This document shows, one piece after another, positions 12,640-23,625 of a stretch of 64,000 nt of DNA. Origin of the DNA: Syngnathus acus (lineage: Eukaryota > Chordata > Actinopteri > Syngnathiformes > Syngnathidae); the NCBI RefSeq assembly GCF_901709675.1, contig NC_051087.1, positions 2,186,001-2,250,000 of the forward strand, read 5' to 3'. Within the stretch, counting starts at the first letter, position 1. Every line of letters begins with the position of its first letter. The notes under the pieces were generated by a model that saw only the letters and a program-made list of their open reading frames with translations, did not search any database and was not told the DNA's origin. Position numbers and translations under genes: made by a program.

Positions 12640-15600
12640 AGGTTTGTTACCCAAAAGTTGTTTTACTTTTGGATCAAATTTAATTCTGAGTTGTTTGACT
12701 TTAGGACCCAAGTTTAGTTAAGATTTTAGTTTATATTTTTTGGGGGGGAAGTCGGTTTCGATTTTCAGGTTGGAATTCGCAGTTGCTTGATTTTTGGACC
12801 AAATTTTAGATCATAATTCCCAGTTTTATTGTTTGACCAAAGTTTTTTTTCAAGTTTAGTTCAGAGTTGCAAGGAATTCCAAATTTGTTAAACTTTTAGG
12901 TCAGATTTGTTTCATGTATTATCGATTTAAATTTGCCTTCATTTTGAATATGATTTTGAAGTAATGCTTTTGTCAATCAAGTGTTTTCATATTTGTATTT
13001 TCGTTCCGGTTCATTACCTATTGGTGGGGGGGGACCACCTTTGCTGTGACTTCTTTGCCTTTTTTTCCACATCTCTCCCACGAAGGAATGAATAAATCAT
13101 ACGTGATATGGAATGCGATCGAGAGGGCACGAGTAGAGAGTAGAAAGGCGTGATTATTCTTTGCTCCGCTGAGGTCTTATCTTCCAAAGTGCCACTAAAA
13201 GCACGAGAGGCTTTGTGTCACGTCGCTGCGGGACGACGGCGCCTGATTTTGATGCGAGATGAAAGGCGGCGCGGCGCGGACCTTGCTGCTCAAATTTGGT
13301 GTCCTCCAGCAGAGGATGTGTGATATTGATGGCCGGGTGCCCGCAGCCAAAGCTTACATTATCAAGCATCCATATTGTTTTACCTGCCGTTGCCCGCGGT
13401 GGCCAATAAATGGGCGAGCGGCGCCGAAAGGTCTCAGCTTTCGAAGCGGGCCACGAAGATGTCAAAGCGACCGCTTGGCTCGGCCACACAGTGGGAACAA
13501 CCACACTTTGAGTTTGTTATAAATCATCCAAAGCATGAAGTGTTTGCTTTGTTTTTTTTACGACACAGGCAAGTCCAAATTTAGGATTTTCATCAAAACT
13601 TTTCAAAATTTGAACAAAAAAACCCCCCAAAAAAATTCCGGCCTAAATTTTCAAACTCAGAGTACAAATTTGAGCCACAATTTAGTCCAAAAGTCAAACA
13701 ACGTTGAATTTCTCGCTAACAATCTACTTTCCAGAGTGGGAAGGGGGCACTGCCCACCTCGCCAAGCGGGAGCAAGGCCAGCTCGTACATTAGCAGGAAT
13801 GCGCTTGGGGACGGGACGTCATATAATGCGGAATCCGTCCCGACGCGGAGTGCTGCTCATCTGCTCGCACTCGTCTTCTGCCCCCCCCCCCCCCCTCAAT
13901 TGTCCCGGTTACCCCCCCTCCCGTGTCTGCACTGAAACGACTTTAGTCAGTGACGGAAGAATCCATTTACAATGTGTGCTTTATAACATCTTCTTGACAA
14001 TGCAGTCGTGGATTAGAGACATTTGTGATGAATCTTTTATAAAGAGCCCCGACCCCCGCCCAAGTCTTCCTCCATCATCTTTCTTCTCCGTGTGTACACG
14101 CCACATGTGACTGTTTGGATGTCATTGCAGAAGAAGACAAAGAAAAGAGGGAAGAAGGGTGACAAAGAATTGTCAAGAGTCGGGCGAGGGGGGCATTAAA
14201 ATTTATCTGTGTGGAACTTCTTTTTCCTTTTTGAGCGGCGCTTGTCCTCTCAGACGCCCAAAGACGCGCTCTGTCCTCATCAATTCTTCACCGCCATTTT
14301 GACACTCGCGCCGCTTCGTGTCTTCCGTGCTTTTCTTTTTTGGAGACGTTTGCCTTTTTCTTTTTTTTTGCCTCCTCTTAAAAAAAAAAAAAGAGAGGAA
14401 AAAAAACGCCCCCTTTCAAAATTAATGCCAACCCGAAAAGAAATATAGAAGCGCGTCTCAAAGCTGACAAGATGTTGTTCTACGTTATTCTCTTTGAAAA
14501 GCCATTTTGTTCGGCGAGCAAACACGCGCACGCTTGTCTGGTCCGACCATGCGGCCCGTCTTTCTACTCCGCCGCTTAGCTGCAATGTGGACCAACATGC
14601 AGACCTCCACTTGGTCCATGAGAACTTTTTGAAAGTACCCTTTGAGGTTAATCTTGAGGGGAGTCGTTTTTTAAGAAATGTTAGTTATATTTCCTACTTT
14701 TTGTGGAAATGGGTGAAATTTTGGAAAGAAAATGTATGTCCATGTGACCCAAAAAAATCAAAATGTCATAAGTTTGTATGTTTTTTAATATATATATTTA
14801 CATGGAACTTTTGGCAGAATGTTTTTTCAGTTTGTCAATTTATTTATTCATTTAGGCCAATTTTTAGGTTATACGTTTTCCTACTTTTGGACCAAATTAT
14901 TATGAAAAATTCAGTTGGATTTGTGTTTTTGTTTTTTTGCACAAATCTTCCTTGATATAAATGATTACATTTTCTTCTGCCAAGGTCAGGGCCCAAAATT
15001 TGAAAATCTTAGAATTCTGACTGTTGAATTTTCATAAGCATTTTAAAAACCTTGTCCCCCCTCAAAACAACAACCACACGTAAAAGTCTTCCAAAAGTTC
15101 CTGATTTCTAAAAGACGTTCAGACAGTTTAAATCAAGTGCTACTAAGCTTTGAATCAAATAAAATTGCATCGGTTTAATTTTTAAGTAACTTTTCATATT
15201 CTGAGAAATTAAACCATTTTGCCCCTCCCTCACTTGTGGCCTTTCCAGCTCACCTCCCCGTCCCCCATTGTCCAGATTATGGGGGGGATGCAAAAGAGAG
15301 AGCGCGCACAGCACGACGACGCAAACGTCGCACGGAAGAGGACGATGAAAAATTGATGGGCTTTCCATTTGAATTCAAGGTAGGCATCACTCTGCGTAAG
15401 TAGGCCTGTCTCTTTAAATCAGAGGAACTGTCGCCCGTGTGACTGCCTGTTTACAAAATAGCAGCCTGAAAATGAGACCTGCTCCCCGCGGACAAGCTAA
15501 CTTGTCTAAATATAAATAATGAACGTCGGATAAATAATTCCCGCCGCTTGAATAATGCACACGGTGACGGAAATTCACTTACACCGGTGAAACTGGAGGA

Positions 15601-16030
15601 CTCCAGGTAGTTTGTGTGCCAAAGTACAATCGGGGTGCTGTGAGTTGAGTTGCTGGTGACCCCATGTTTGCCACTCTGACTTTCTACAGTCCAAAAGTTG
15701 AACAATTTGCAACTCTGATGCAATATCGGGTCCAAAGGTGGAACGACTTGGAATTCTGACCTGCAGATTTCAGCAAAAATGTGATCCAAAAGTTGAAAAG
15801 TTCAAACACATAAATATTTGAGTTAAAATGCCAACAGAAATGTCATCCTATATTTTTTTGGACATCATTTTGGTCCAAAAGTCAGTTTTGGAACAAACAT
15901 GCCATTTTGGGGGTCTGCTGAAAAGTGACGATTATGGAGGTGAAAGGTTTGTGCTTGACGTGAGCGACATATTTGTTACAAAAAAAAGAAAACCTAAGAA
16001 TGTGAATTTAAACTTTAGAAAAAATTAAGA
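12640..16030. repeat. Decayed dispersed repeat, core TTTTGGACCAAATTT
   Basis: Several stretches repeat variants of a phrase meaning 'TTTGACTTTTGGACCAAATTT ... TTCTGAGTTG'. Forward copies lie at 12650-12910 and 14820-14910, and reversed copies (CCAAAAGT...CAA, AAATTTGAGCC) at 13575-13720 and 15680-15800. Individual units are strongly diverged and I could not fix a period. The pattern fits an old satellite or a burst of small insertions. No reading frame is preserved. Confidence 0.45.
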
Positions 16031-16673
16031 AAAATCAGAAAAACAATCTAAATTTTTGTCAAGTTGTCAAGATCTTGACAATCACAATTCAACTTGTTTG
16101 GTTACACTTTTCTTTGGGCAATGTCCACGCTCGCCCCAGGCTCCGCCCCCTTGCTCGGCTAATTTCAAGTAGGCATTTAGAGGACGTCGAGGTGGGAGTT
16201 TGCCGCTTCCTTTTTTCTTGTGTCTGGGTGTCCTCTGCAGAATAAGCCTTGTGATAAATGGCTCATTATGGGAAGTGCCAAACGCTCAAACTGTAATTAG
16301 CCTTAATTGGCTAATTGGATGGAGTTGTTGGATGGCATCAGCTTAATTGCTTCCCCCCCTCCCTCTCTCGTGAAAATGAAGTTGAACCCCGGCTCCGTTT
16401 GCCAGAAAAAAGGCCGACGGATCGTGCAAAGATCCTTCACACGCGTCGCTGAGCATACAAGCTGGAGGTGCTCCAAGTGTTCCGCTAATAACACCATCAC
16501 AAATTCACGCCCTCCATATAGGTTAATGTGTTTTTGCCCAGAGGGGCCGATCTACCTGCACGGCCATTAAGCAACAACACCGTTAGCCGGCTGCCAGTGA
16601 AAACTAGAGGGGAAGAGACCATCTTGTGTGTGAACCACAAAGGGGCTTTGTTAGTGCATTGGAAGGTGTCACT

Positions 16674-16712
16674 AGCAGGGGAGGGCAACCTGCGGCCCGT
16701 GGGCCATACACG
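16674..16712 (+). mobile_element. Possible hAT/Charlie-type transposon end (fragment)
   Basis: The words AGCAGGGGAGGGCAACCTGC then GGCCCGTGGGCC resemble the CAGGGGT...GGCAACC...GGCC terminal region common in vertebrate hAT elements. No matching second end or target duplication was found, so this is at most a decayed fragment. Confidence 0.35.
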
Positions 16713-17949
16713 GAGCAAAAGGAACCCTGACATGGATAGGTGAAAAGATGACCTATATATGAATAATTGGACTTTTTGTCTTGATATTATTTGTGTTTTT
16801 CTGATATGGTTAAAACTTAAATGTCATGTAAAATGTCCAGTGAGTGTATGCGGTTTAAACAACATAAATATTTTGAATAAGTAGGTCACAGCTTGAGTTT
16901 CTAAGTAAACTATCTGAGGAAAGAAATAACCAATATAAATCAAATCAATAGTAAATAGGAAGTTTGCGGAAACCCCTTTTTATAAGCATTCAAGTGGGAA
17001 AGATTTAAGATAAACAAGGCAAAAATTGATTTTTTTAAAAATACAAATGTTTAATGTCTTGCATTGCATAAAAAAGCCTATTATTATTTTTAATATAAAA
17101 ATCGTATTAAATTATTATTTATTACATCTTCAAAGCCATATTATATTATTGCTTTCTTTATTTTTAAATTAAATTATACAATATCCTGATCTTTAATATG
17201 TCACAGTACAAAGTGAAGTGCTGCGGTATTTGATTATATTTGGTGTCAGCCTGACCCCTAGTGGCGCTGCACTGCACTGCACGCCATTCGTCCGCGCTTG
17301 AAAGAATTCAATAAATTGAGAGCCAGGGGGGGCTAAAGAGCAAATATTACCAGTCGGGCCGCCAACTCGCCTGGCCTTGACCATGCACTTGGGAGGCTGC
17401 CGTTTATTTTGGGATGTGGTAGTGACTGTGAGAAGGACAGAGGGAGGAGGAGGGGAAGGAGAGATAGATAGGGGACACTTAAGCAGGCAAAAGAGAGAGG
17501 GAACAAGGACACAGTCGAAGAATGTGGTCAGAGCATCAGTGTAGTGACACAAAAAGCACATTGTCCTGATTTAACAGCCCTGAGCTTTCACTTCTCTTCG
17601 GCCCCGGACGCACACACGCACTCAATGCTCGTAAAGCTGTCCGCGGACTTTACAGTGGAGGAGCTGAGACGTGGGTGAGTCACTACGCGTTAAAGGAGGA
17701 CTCGTGATTCAAGGGAGGGATGAGGAGGGGGGCCTGCGAGCAAAGCAGGGAGGCGAATAAAGCCAACGAGGCGGCGGGCCAGAACTCATACTTAAAGAGG
17801 ATTTTTATGTGGCCCGCTAGAGCGCGCGGGAGGGGACGGCGCTTGGTGATGCGCTACATCTTCATCATTTACGCAGCAACCATGTGGAGCTTATATCTAC
17901 GATTGGACCCTTGTGCAAAAAGCCAATTACTGGAGCCCCTTTTGAGCTC

Positions 17950-17972
17950 TGTTGCTAACCAAAACAGCAGCA
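17950..17972 (+). repeat. 23-nt hairpin-capable repeat, copy 1
   Basis: First of three exact copies of a 23-nt unit whose core is GTTGCTAACCAAAACAGCAG. Its ends TGTTGCT and AGCAGCA can pair, with one G-T wobble, around a nine-base loop. The flanking sequence differs from that of the other copies. Confidence 0.8.
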
Positions 17973-20238
17973 CCAACCCAATCGTTTTGGCCTGAGTATA
18001 AAAAGAGCATTCAGATGAGTTTTTTGACGAATAGGTGCACCCCCATAAAAATTTGCAAATGCCGAAGAATAACCAAAAGAATAAACAGATGAATCCCTCC
18101 ATCTTAGATGCCCACCCACGGCTGCAGTTGAGTAACTCATTTTGATTTATTACTTTTTTAAACTGCTCTTGCGTTTTTGTCCTCTATAATAAGTTTATCA
18201 CTGAGACAAACTGGAACTGACTGTTTTACAGTCTAGTCTCCAGACAACCAACCAAACACACACACACACAGCGCACGCAGCGCACACACGCAGATAAATA
18301 TGTGCCTCCTCAATGAATTTACATCCTCGCGTTTGAAAGTCCCACTTCTCCATTATCCGGGAATGCGTATTTCTTAATTATTCATGGCAGAGGCATTGAA
18401 GCAGCCAGGTCTTTTAAATTTTTCATTTCCGAGTGGCTTCAAACGAGATTTCTCATGAAAAAGGGACCCACTTTTTGTCATTATCTTTATTATTATTATT
18501 AATATTATTATTTTGGGGGGGTGGGATGGTGGTTGTGTCAGCAAATAGCCGTGGGGAGACGTTGACAGCAATTTGGCATCTCCTGGTGGCTCTTTACTGT
18601 TTGGTGACAGCGTAAAAAAAGGCGGAAAATCGAGGTCAATTGGCAGGAGGATTCAAGAGACCTCAGTGAAAGAAATATGTGGAAGGGAAGCGGCTGATGC
18701 AATGCCAATATTAGCCGCTAGATAGCGCAATAGGGTCGGTGCTGAAAATAGAGATTCAAGCGCTCCAAAAAGATTTGACCAAAAAAAAGTACAGGCACAT
18801 AATATACATTTATTTGCCAAAAGATAAATATCTTCTTTCAAAATTATTTTATTCTATTATTTTTAATTATTTTAAATATTTTTTAAATAATGACAAGTAA
18901 ATAAATGATCCATCATTAATGAAATAAATAAATAGCAGCTGGCTTACAGAATGTTTGCATCGGAATATATTGCCACACACATGTTCATAAAATGTGATGT
19001 CACGCACACACACACACAAAAACTGGCTCATATCCAAATTGCATGTGCATGCAGTCATAAATCTCCAATCTTGACCTTGTGACTCATCCGCTGTTTTGTA
19101 CAGTATCGACTTTAATGTTACAAATATAACAAAACCCATGTTATTGTATCATAGTCTCATTAGTCTTTCGAATTTTCTCTTGTGGACGGATCTGGGATGG
19201 GGAAACGGGATATCTGAACACTAGGACACTTAACGTGTGGTGGGTGTGTTGGTACTATAACACTTCCTCAACATTTCATGCACGATGACACAGCAGCAGC
19301 TTGCGGCATCTATCTTGGCGAGAAAGCCACAACAAATTATTCTTTTTTTTCCCCCTTCGTTTTCCCCCCACCGTACAAACATATTAAAGTTTTGGGTGCT
19401 TGCCAGACAAGCCGTGGATTACCTCGCACCGCAGACAAATTGGCAATTGAGGTGCCAGAGTAATGGAGGCTAATTGCTTGAGTGCTGGCTTAGTTTGCGT
19501 TTCAAACACAGATTGCAGGCCAACCTGGATGAGAGCACGAATAGCCATTAGCAAGGAGAAAGAAAAAAAAAAAAAAAGCCACTGTTTTTAAACATTGATT
19601 CCATGCTATTTGGTCGCATTATAACAATCCTGTTATGCAATACAATCAGGACAAGCTAGCTGCTGTTTATTCGATTTTCCTCAAACAAAATAATTGTTTT
19701 GGTACAATATCCTACGGAACAGTTGTTCTCCTGCCTGTTTGTCTCGCTCTGGCTCGTGCTAACTAGCCAACAACATATGACGGCGCAGCGAGGGTACGGA
19801 TATTGTTTGTTCTCGGGCCCCCCGAAGGCCGCCTGCCGGTCACGCACCCTCTGACCCTCGCCATCTGCATCCCGTCTCCGCTAGCATGGCCAAGGCGGCA
19901 CAGGGGAAGCTGGCACGCGTGGCGGGCCTAACTCCCTCCCCGCGTTAAGAAGGGCGAAGGTTGCATTTTTGCTGAAGGTCGACCGTCCTTCCTGCTAAAT
20001 AAAGAACCCGCTCCGGCCCTCGCACGCAATTCGAATCGCAACAAACGCAAGCATTTGATAGGTTTATGATCTCTAATGACGAGCTGATATGCTAGGCTAG
20101 CAGTACATATGCTAACCAATAGCAAAGTAGTAACATGGTAAATGTCTTGAATGAGATAACAGTTTAAGTTGGAATGATTTTAATCCAAAATGTAGAAAGA
20201 AGACGTGGAAGGAAATGGCTCTTAGATACTTTAGTGGC

Positions 20239-20261
20239 TGCTGCTGTTTTGGTTAGCAACA
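20239..20261 (-). repeat. 23-nt hairpin-capable repeat, copy 2 (inverted)
   Basis: Exact reverse-complement copy of the unit at 17950. These two copies share two further bases (TC) on the GTTGC side; beyond that the flanks are unrelated. Confidence 0.8.
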
Positions 20262-22369
20262 GACTTCAAGCTTTGTAGTAGCTGTTGAGTCACATAGCAT
20301 ACAAATCCATTGGTGTAGTGCTGCGGTTTAGACAGATGGTGGTGCTCCCAGCATTGCATTCCCCTCACACAATTCCAAAGTGGCCACCTAACACCAGTCG
20401 CCTTTGTCCTTTCGCCTCCATCGATCAAATTTGTTCCAGAAAAAAACATAGGATGCCAATCTAATGACTTCCAGTACAAACATAATCATGCTCACGTTTG
20501 ATTAAAACAACCAGAAGTCGAAGTTTTTTTAACATGACACCGGTTTTTGCTATTCGCTGCTCGGCTCAGCCCCAATCCGCTAACACATAACCATTAGGGG
20601 TGTAATGAAAACGGATTTGAATCATAGAATCGTTTTTTATACATGCCACATTCACTGGACTGACAAGTTAATCCATATTGAAAAATGGTCTGCTTTCAGC
20701 CAGAAACTCATAATTGCATTATACCTCTCCAACTGAGCCTTCGTACCTTCTACGATTGGAATACCACTAAATGGAACCAAAGCGAATCGTTCCGCGTTAA
20801 AATCGGATCCCTCGTATCAAAGTATGTGTGGAATTGCCATTTAATAACCATTCAAAATCACCAAATCAGAGCAAGATGTATAATACAGCTAAAGACAAAA
20901 AAAAACAAAAAGGATGCATATACAGTATAATTGCGCACACCCGAGTGGGAGAGCATCTGTTTGCTTGTCTTTTCTTTTTCTTTTTTTTTTCCCCCTGCAC
21001 ATGATGTCATGTCACGTGTGTGCAATGTTTTTAATTAGAAAGGTTCACCGCGGGGTCACACTCGGCTATAGCTCCAGTGGGTAAATATTTGCCTCACACT
21101 ATCACCAGGCGCCATTATGGCTCTCAGGACTGCGCAATGCATTTCTATGCGTGTCCACATTAGTCAATGCCTACATCTTCCTGTATACCCCCCCTCCCCT
21201 CCCAACCCTCCCCCGCCTCCCTCCACCCCTGCACTCTTGTTTTTTCTTTACAGCTGTAGCTCCACACGGTTTGATCAATAATGTGTCCTTCATTGTCAAG
21301 CTGGGCCTTGCTGACCTTGGCAGCCTTTTGTCTCCTGCCGAGAGGCCGGAGCACGCATGTACAGGTTGTAAAACAGGAGGGAAAAAACATAAAGGAGTAA
21401 AAAATAAAAAAAAAAACACCTCCCTCTTGAGAAAATGCTTTTCCCTCGATGACCATGCAGCCTCATGAATCACATGAAAGAGGTCCGAGTTTAATGAGGC
21501 CATAACAGCGACTAAGTTACAAAATAGCCGCCTGATATACAGTATTCAATTTACAAAGTGTAATGGCCTTGACAAAAAAAATAAATAAAAATTGCGCACC
21601 TCTCCAAATAAGGCGCCTCGTTTTACATCGGGACAAACAAGGGAAATCAAACATGACAATGAGAAAATTGTATAGTTTGAGGGGACAAAAAATAATCCAT
21701 AGCAAATATTCAGTCGTCTTTTTTTTTACATCAATTACAATCAAGCGTCAATTTGCGGATTTTTATGCTTCCACTGTATCTAATCTAATCGACGCTTGTT
21801 CCTCTCTGCAGTTAAGACAATAACTGACCCCGGCAGCTACGTAAATGCTTGTGGAAGTTGACATGTTATATGCGTCCCGCAGTCGCGCTCCTAACGCGCC
21901 AGAAGCAGTAATGGATTTTTGAATGGCCGTCTAAGTGACGGATTTCCGCCGCACTTTGCGGCACGTGAACAGGCGTCAAGACTACGTGACCACTGTGCAT
22001 CTCCAATTTGTCCCTAGCCGTTATATTTTCTGCCCCCCACCCTAAAAAAAAAAAAATATTATTCCTTATGCGTTTCTGTCATTGAGAGCAATTAGTTCAA
22101 TATTATTAGCTTCTAGAAGAAACGCGGTTTTAAACAGTATTCAGTCTTTTTATTGCTTGCTTCAGGGATAAACTGAATGATTGCTTCATTAGGTTGCCAC
22201 CGGCAACAAGATATTAAGGCGTTTTATCAAAGGAAGCAGTTCTCCAACTTATTACGCCAAGTACCACCAATGACTATTTAAATGTTATTTAAAACACCGC
22301 CTGTGTGGTTAATGAATGTATTTTCATAAAGCCCACAAAATAGAATGAAAACAAGGCTCCAAACTCAGG

Positions 22370-22506
22370 ATGTAACTCAAAACTCAGGATTTATTCACAA
22401 TTCAACATTTACAAAAGATTCTTCAGTACTCGTGTTGCAGTCAAACTAAAATAACAGCCACAAGAAACAATCCAAAATGGCACCCAAAAAAAAAAAGAGA
22501 GCATCA
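22370..22506 (-). other. lsm6: lsm6 3' untranslated region with poly(A) signal
   Basis: Downstream of the lsm6 stop codon, read on the minus strand, a canonical AATAAA lies at 22395-22390, about 110 bases after the stop. The end of the transcript near 22370 is an estimate from the usual 10-30 base spacing to the cleavage site. Confidence 0.6.
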
Positions 22507-22541
22507 CTAGACTTTCCTCTTCTGTGTGCTGATATAAAGAA
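22507..22541 (-). CDS. lsm6: lsm6 last coding exon
   Basis: Encodes the end of the Sm2 strand and the basic tail (residues 70-80, VLYISTQKRKV, then TAG). The acceptor is TTTATGTCTCCACAG; the first two bases complete a valine codon begun in the preceding exon. Confidence 0.95.
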
Positions 22542-22918
22542 CTGTGGAGACATAAATCATTATTATTATTACGCAACATCTTGGCAAAAATAATGAGTTA
22601 GAGAACGTAATGCGACTCTTACCATTGTTTCCTCTTAGAAAGGCATCACCGTACTTGTTCTTGAGCTGCCCGTTGACATACTCCTCAGTCTGCTCAATGG
22701 CGATGTTCATGTAACCATCCAGGCAGGCGAGGACACCTATAAACACGGATCAATATTATTTAAGTAATTAGCTCACAGACTTCTCAAAACTAATCAGGGA
22801 TGGAGGTTGAATAGCTTAGTTGACCTCGGTAATCGACGCCCGAGTTCAGCTTGACTACCACCGGTCTGCCGATGATTTGCTTCAGGAAGTCACTGGGTGT
22901 CTGCTTTCTGAGACTCAT
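22507..22918 (-). CDS. lsm6: U6 snRNA-associated Sm-like protein Lsm6, complete 3-exon coding region
   Basis: The coding sequence joins 22918-22825, 22736-22623 and 22541-22507 and gives 80 residues, the usual Lsm6 length, starting MSLRKQTPSDF and ending STQKRKV. Lsm6 sits in the heteroheptameric Lsm2-8 ring that binds the 3' oligo-U of U6 snRNA in the nucleus, and in the Lsm1-7 ring that binds deadenylated mRNA for decapping in the cytoplasm. The Sm1 motif includes G32, D38 and M41-N42; the Sm2 motif is L65-R66-G67-N68-N69. N42 and R66-G67 are the positions that line the uridine pocket in the Sm/Lsm fold. The start is fixed by the conserved N-terminus. All introns use GT-AG and both junctions are phase 1. 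The gene looks intact and expressed; identification is near certain. Confidence 0.96.
22623..22736 (-). CDS. lsm6: lsm6 middle coding exon (Sm1 and most of Sm2)
   Basis: A 114-base exon encoding residues 33-69, including GVLACLDGYMN and KYGDAFLRGNN. It is bounded by an acceptor ending TTTATAG and a donor GTAAGAG. The first two bases complete Gly32. Confidence 0.96.
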
Positions 22919-22938
22919 CCTGGCTCAGCGTTAGATAG
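22825..22938 (-). CDS. lsm6: lsm6 first coding exon (with 20-base 5' UTR)
   Basis: The acceptor CTCCTTGTAG is followed by 20 untranslated bases (22938-22919) and then ATG at 22918-22916. It encodes residues 1-31 and the first base of Gly32. The donor is GAG|GTCAAC, weak at positions +3 to +5 compared with GTRAGT. Alternative GT sites nearby would break the conserved VDYRGVL junction, so this donor is required. Confidence 0.92.
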
Positions 22939-23525
22939 CTACAAGGAGAATGGGTCAGGTTAGCTCTTTTAGTACAAAAACTAAATCACTGAATTAAATA
23001 CAAATAATATACAATTATTTTAAAAGCTAATTTAATCCATTTAAAATAATCTAATCGAAATATTGGCAATATATTGAATTTGAGGACTAATAATTACTTC
23101 TAGAATTTATTGACTTCACCTAAAAGGGTATACATTTAAACAAACTCCACTTGAACACGTTAGCGTCTTTTCTCGGTTAGCCACACGAGCTGCTCGCCAC
23201 GTTAGTCGCTAGCTGGGCTAACCAAACAGGCTGCTACACTGACGTTGATATCTACACCGTTAGCCATAACGTGTTTACTCAATTTTGCATCGTACCACGA
23301 CATTAGCATGTAGAAGCTAACCGCCTTGACTGGTGGGATTCAATGCCTGTAGATAGCGCTTGCTAATTAGCAGCTAACAGGCTAATCGAATTAGTTAGGA
23401 CAACTTGAGGACTAGGTGAATATGTATAATGTGTAAATGAATTTAAATACTGCAGAGCGCATGCAGTAGTTTGTATTTTTAAGCATCATCTGAATAACAT
23501 GTTAGTGATAAAATCCCACTGTACC

Positions 23526-23625
23526 TTTCAAACGTTGTGTAGACGATGCGAACGTAGCACTGGACCAGTATCTGTTTGACCAATCAGATACGAGTATGGT
23601 ACGGAAGACGAGCGGGAGCAATATA
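23526..23625 (-). promoter_or_regulatory. lsm6: lsm6 non-coding first exon and promoter region
   Basis: On the minus strand a good donor, TTTGAAAG|GTACAGT, ends a putative non-coding exon at 23525, matching the 5' UTR acceptor at 22938. Just upstream is an inverted CCAAT box (CCAAT on plus at 23580-23584) and an ETS-like CTTCCG. No TATA box is evident, as expected for a housekeeping spliceosomal gene. The transcription start is not resolved. Confidence 0.55.

Larger units (their letters stand above)
16031..22369. other. Non-coding intergenic region downstream of lsm6
   Basis: No gene recognised. The region contains AT-rich stretches (16800-17190, 18840-18960), short CA runs (18256-18270, 19004-19017), a TTA/ATT microsatellite near 18486-18515, the hAT-like end at 16674 and two copies of the 23-nt repeat. 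Pyrimidine-rich runs occur near 21185-21245. The lsm6 transcript ends just to the right. Confidence 0.55.

Noticed and set aside
13535-14110. 191-residue frame in the intergenic region
   Set aside because: It spans decayed repeats and a poly-C tract read as poly-Pro. There is no domain, and no splice or promoter context.
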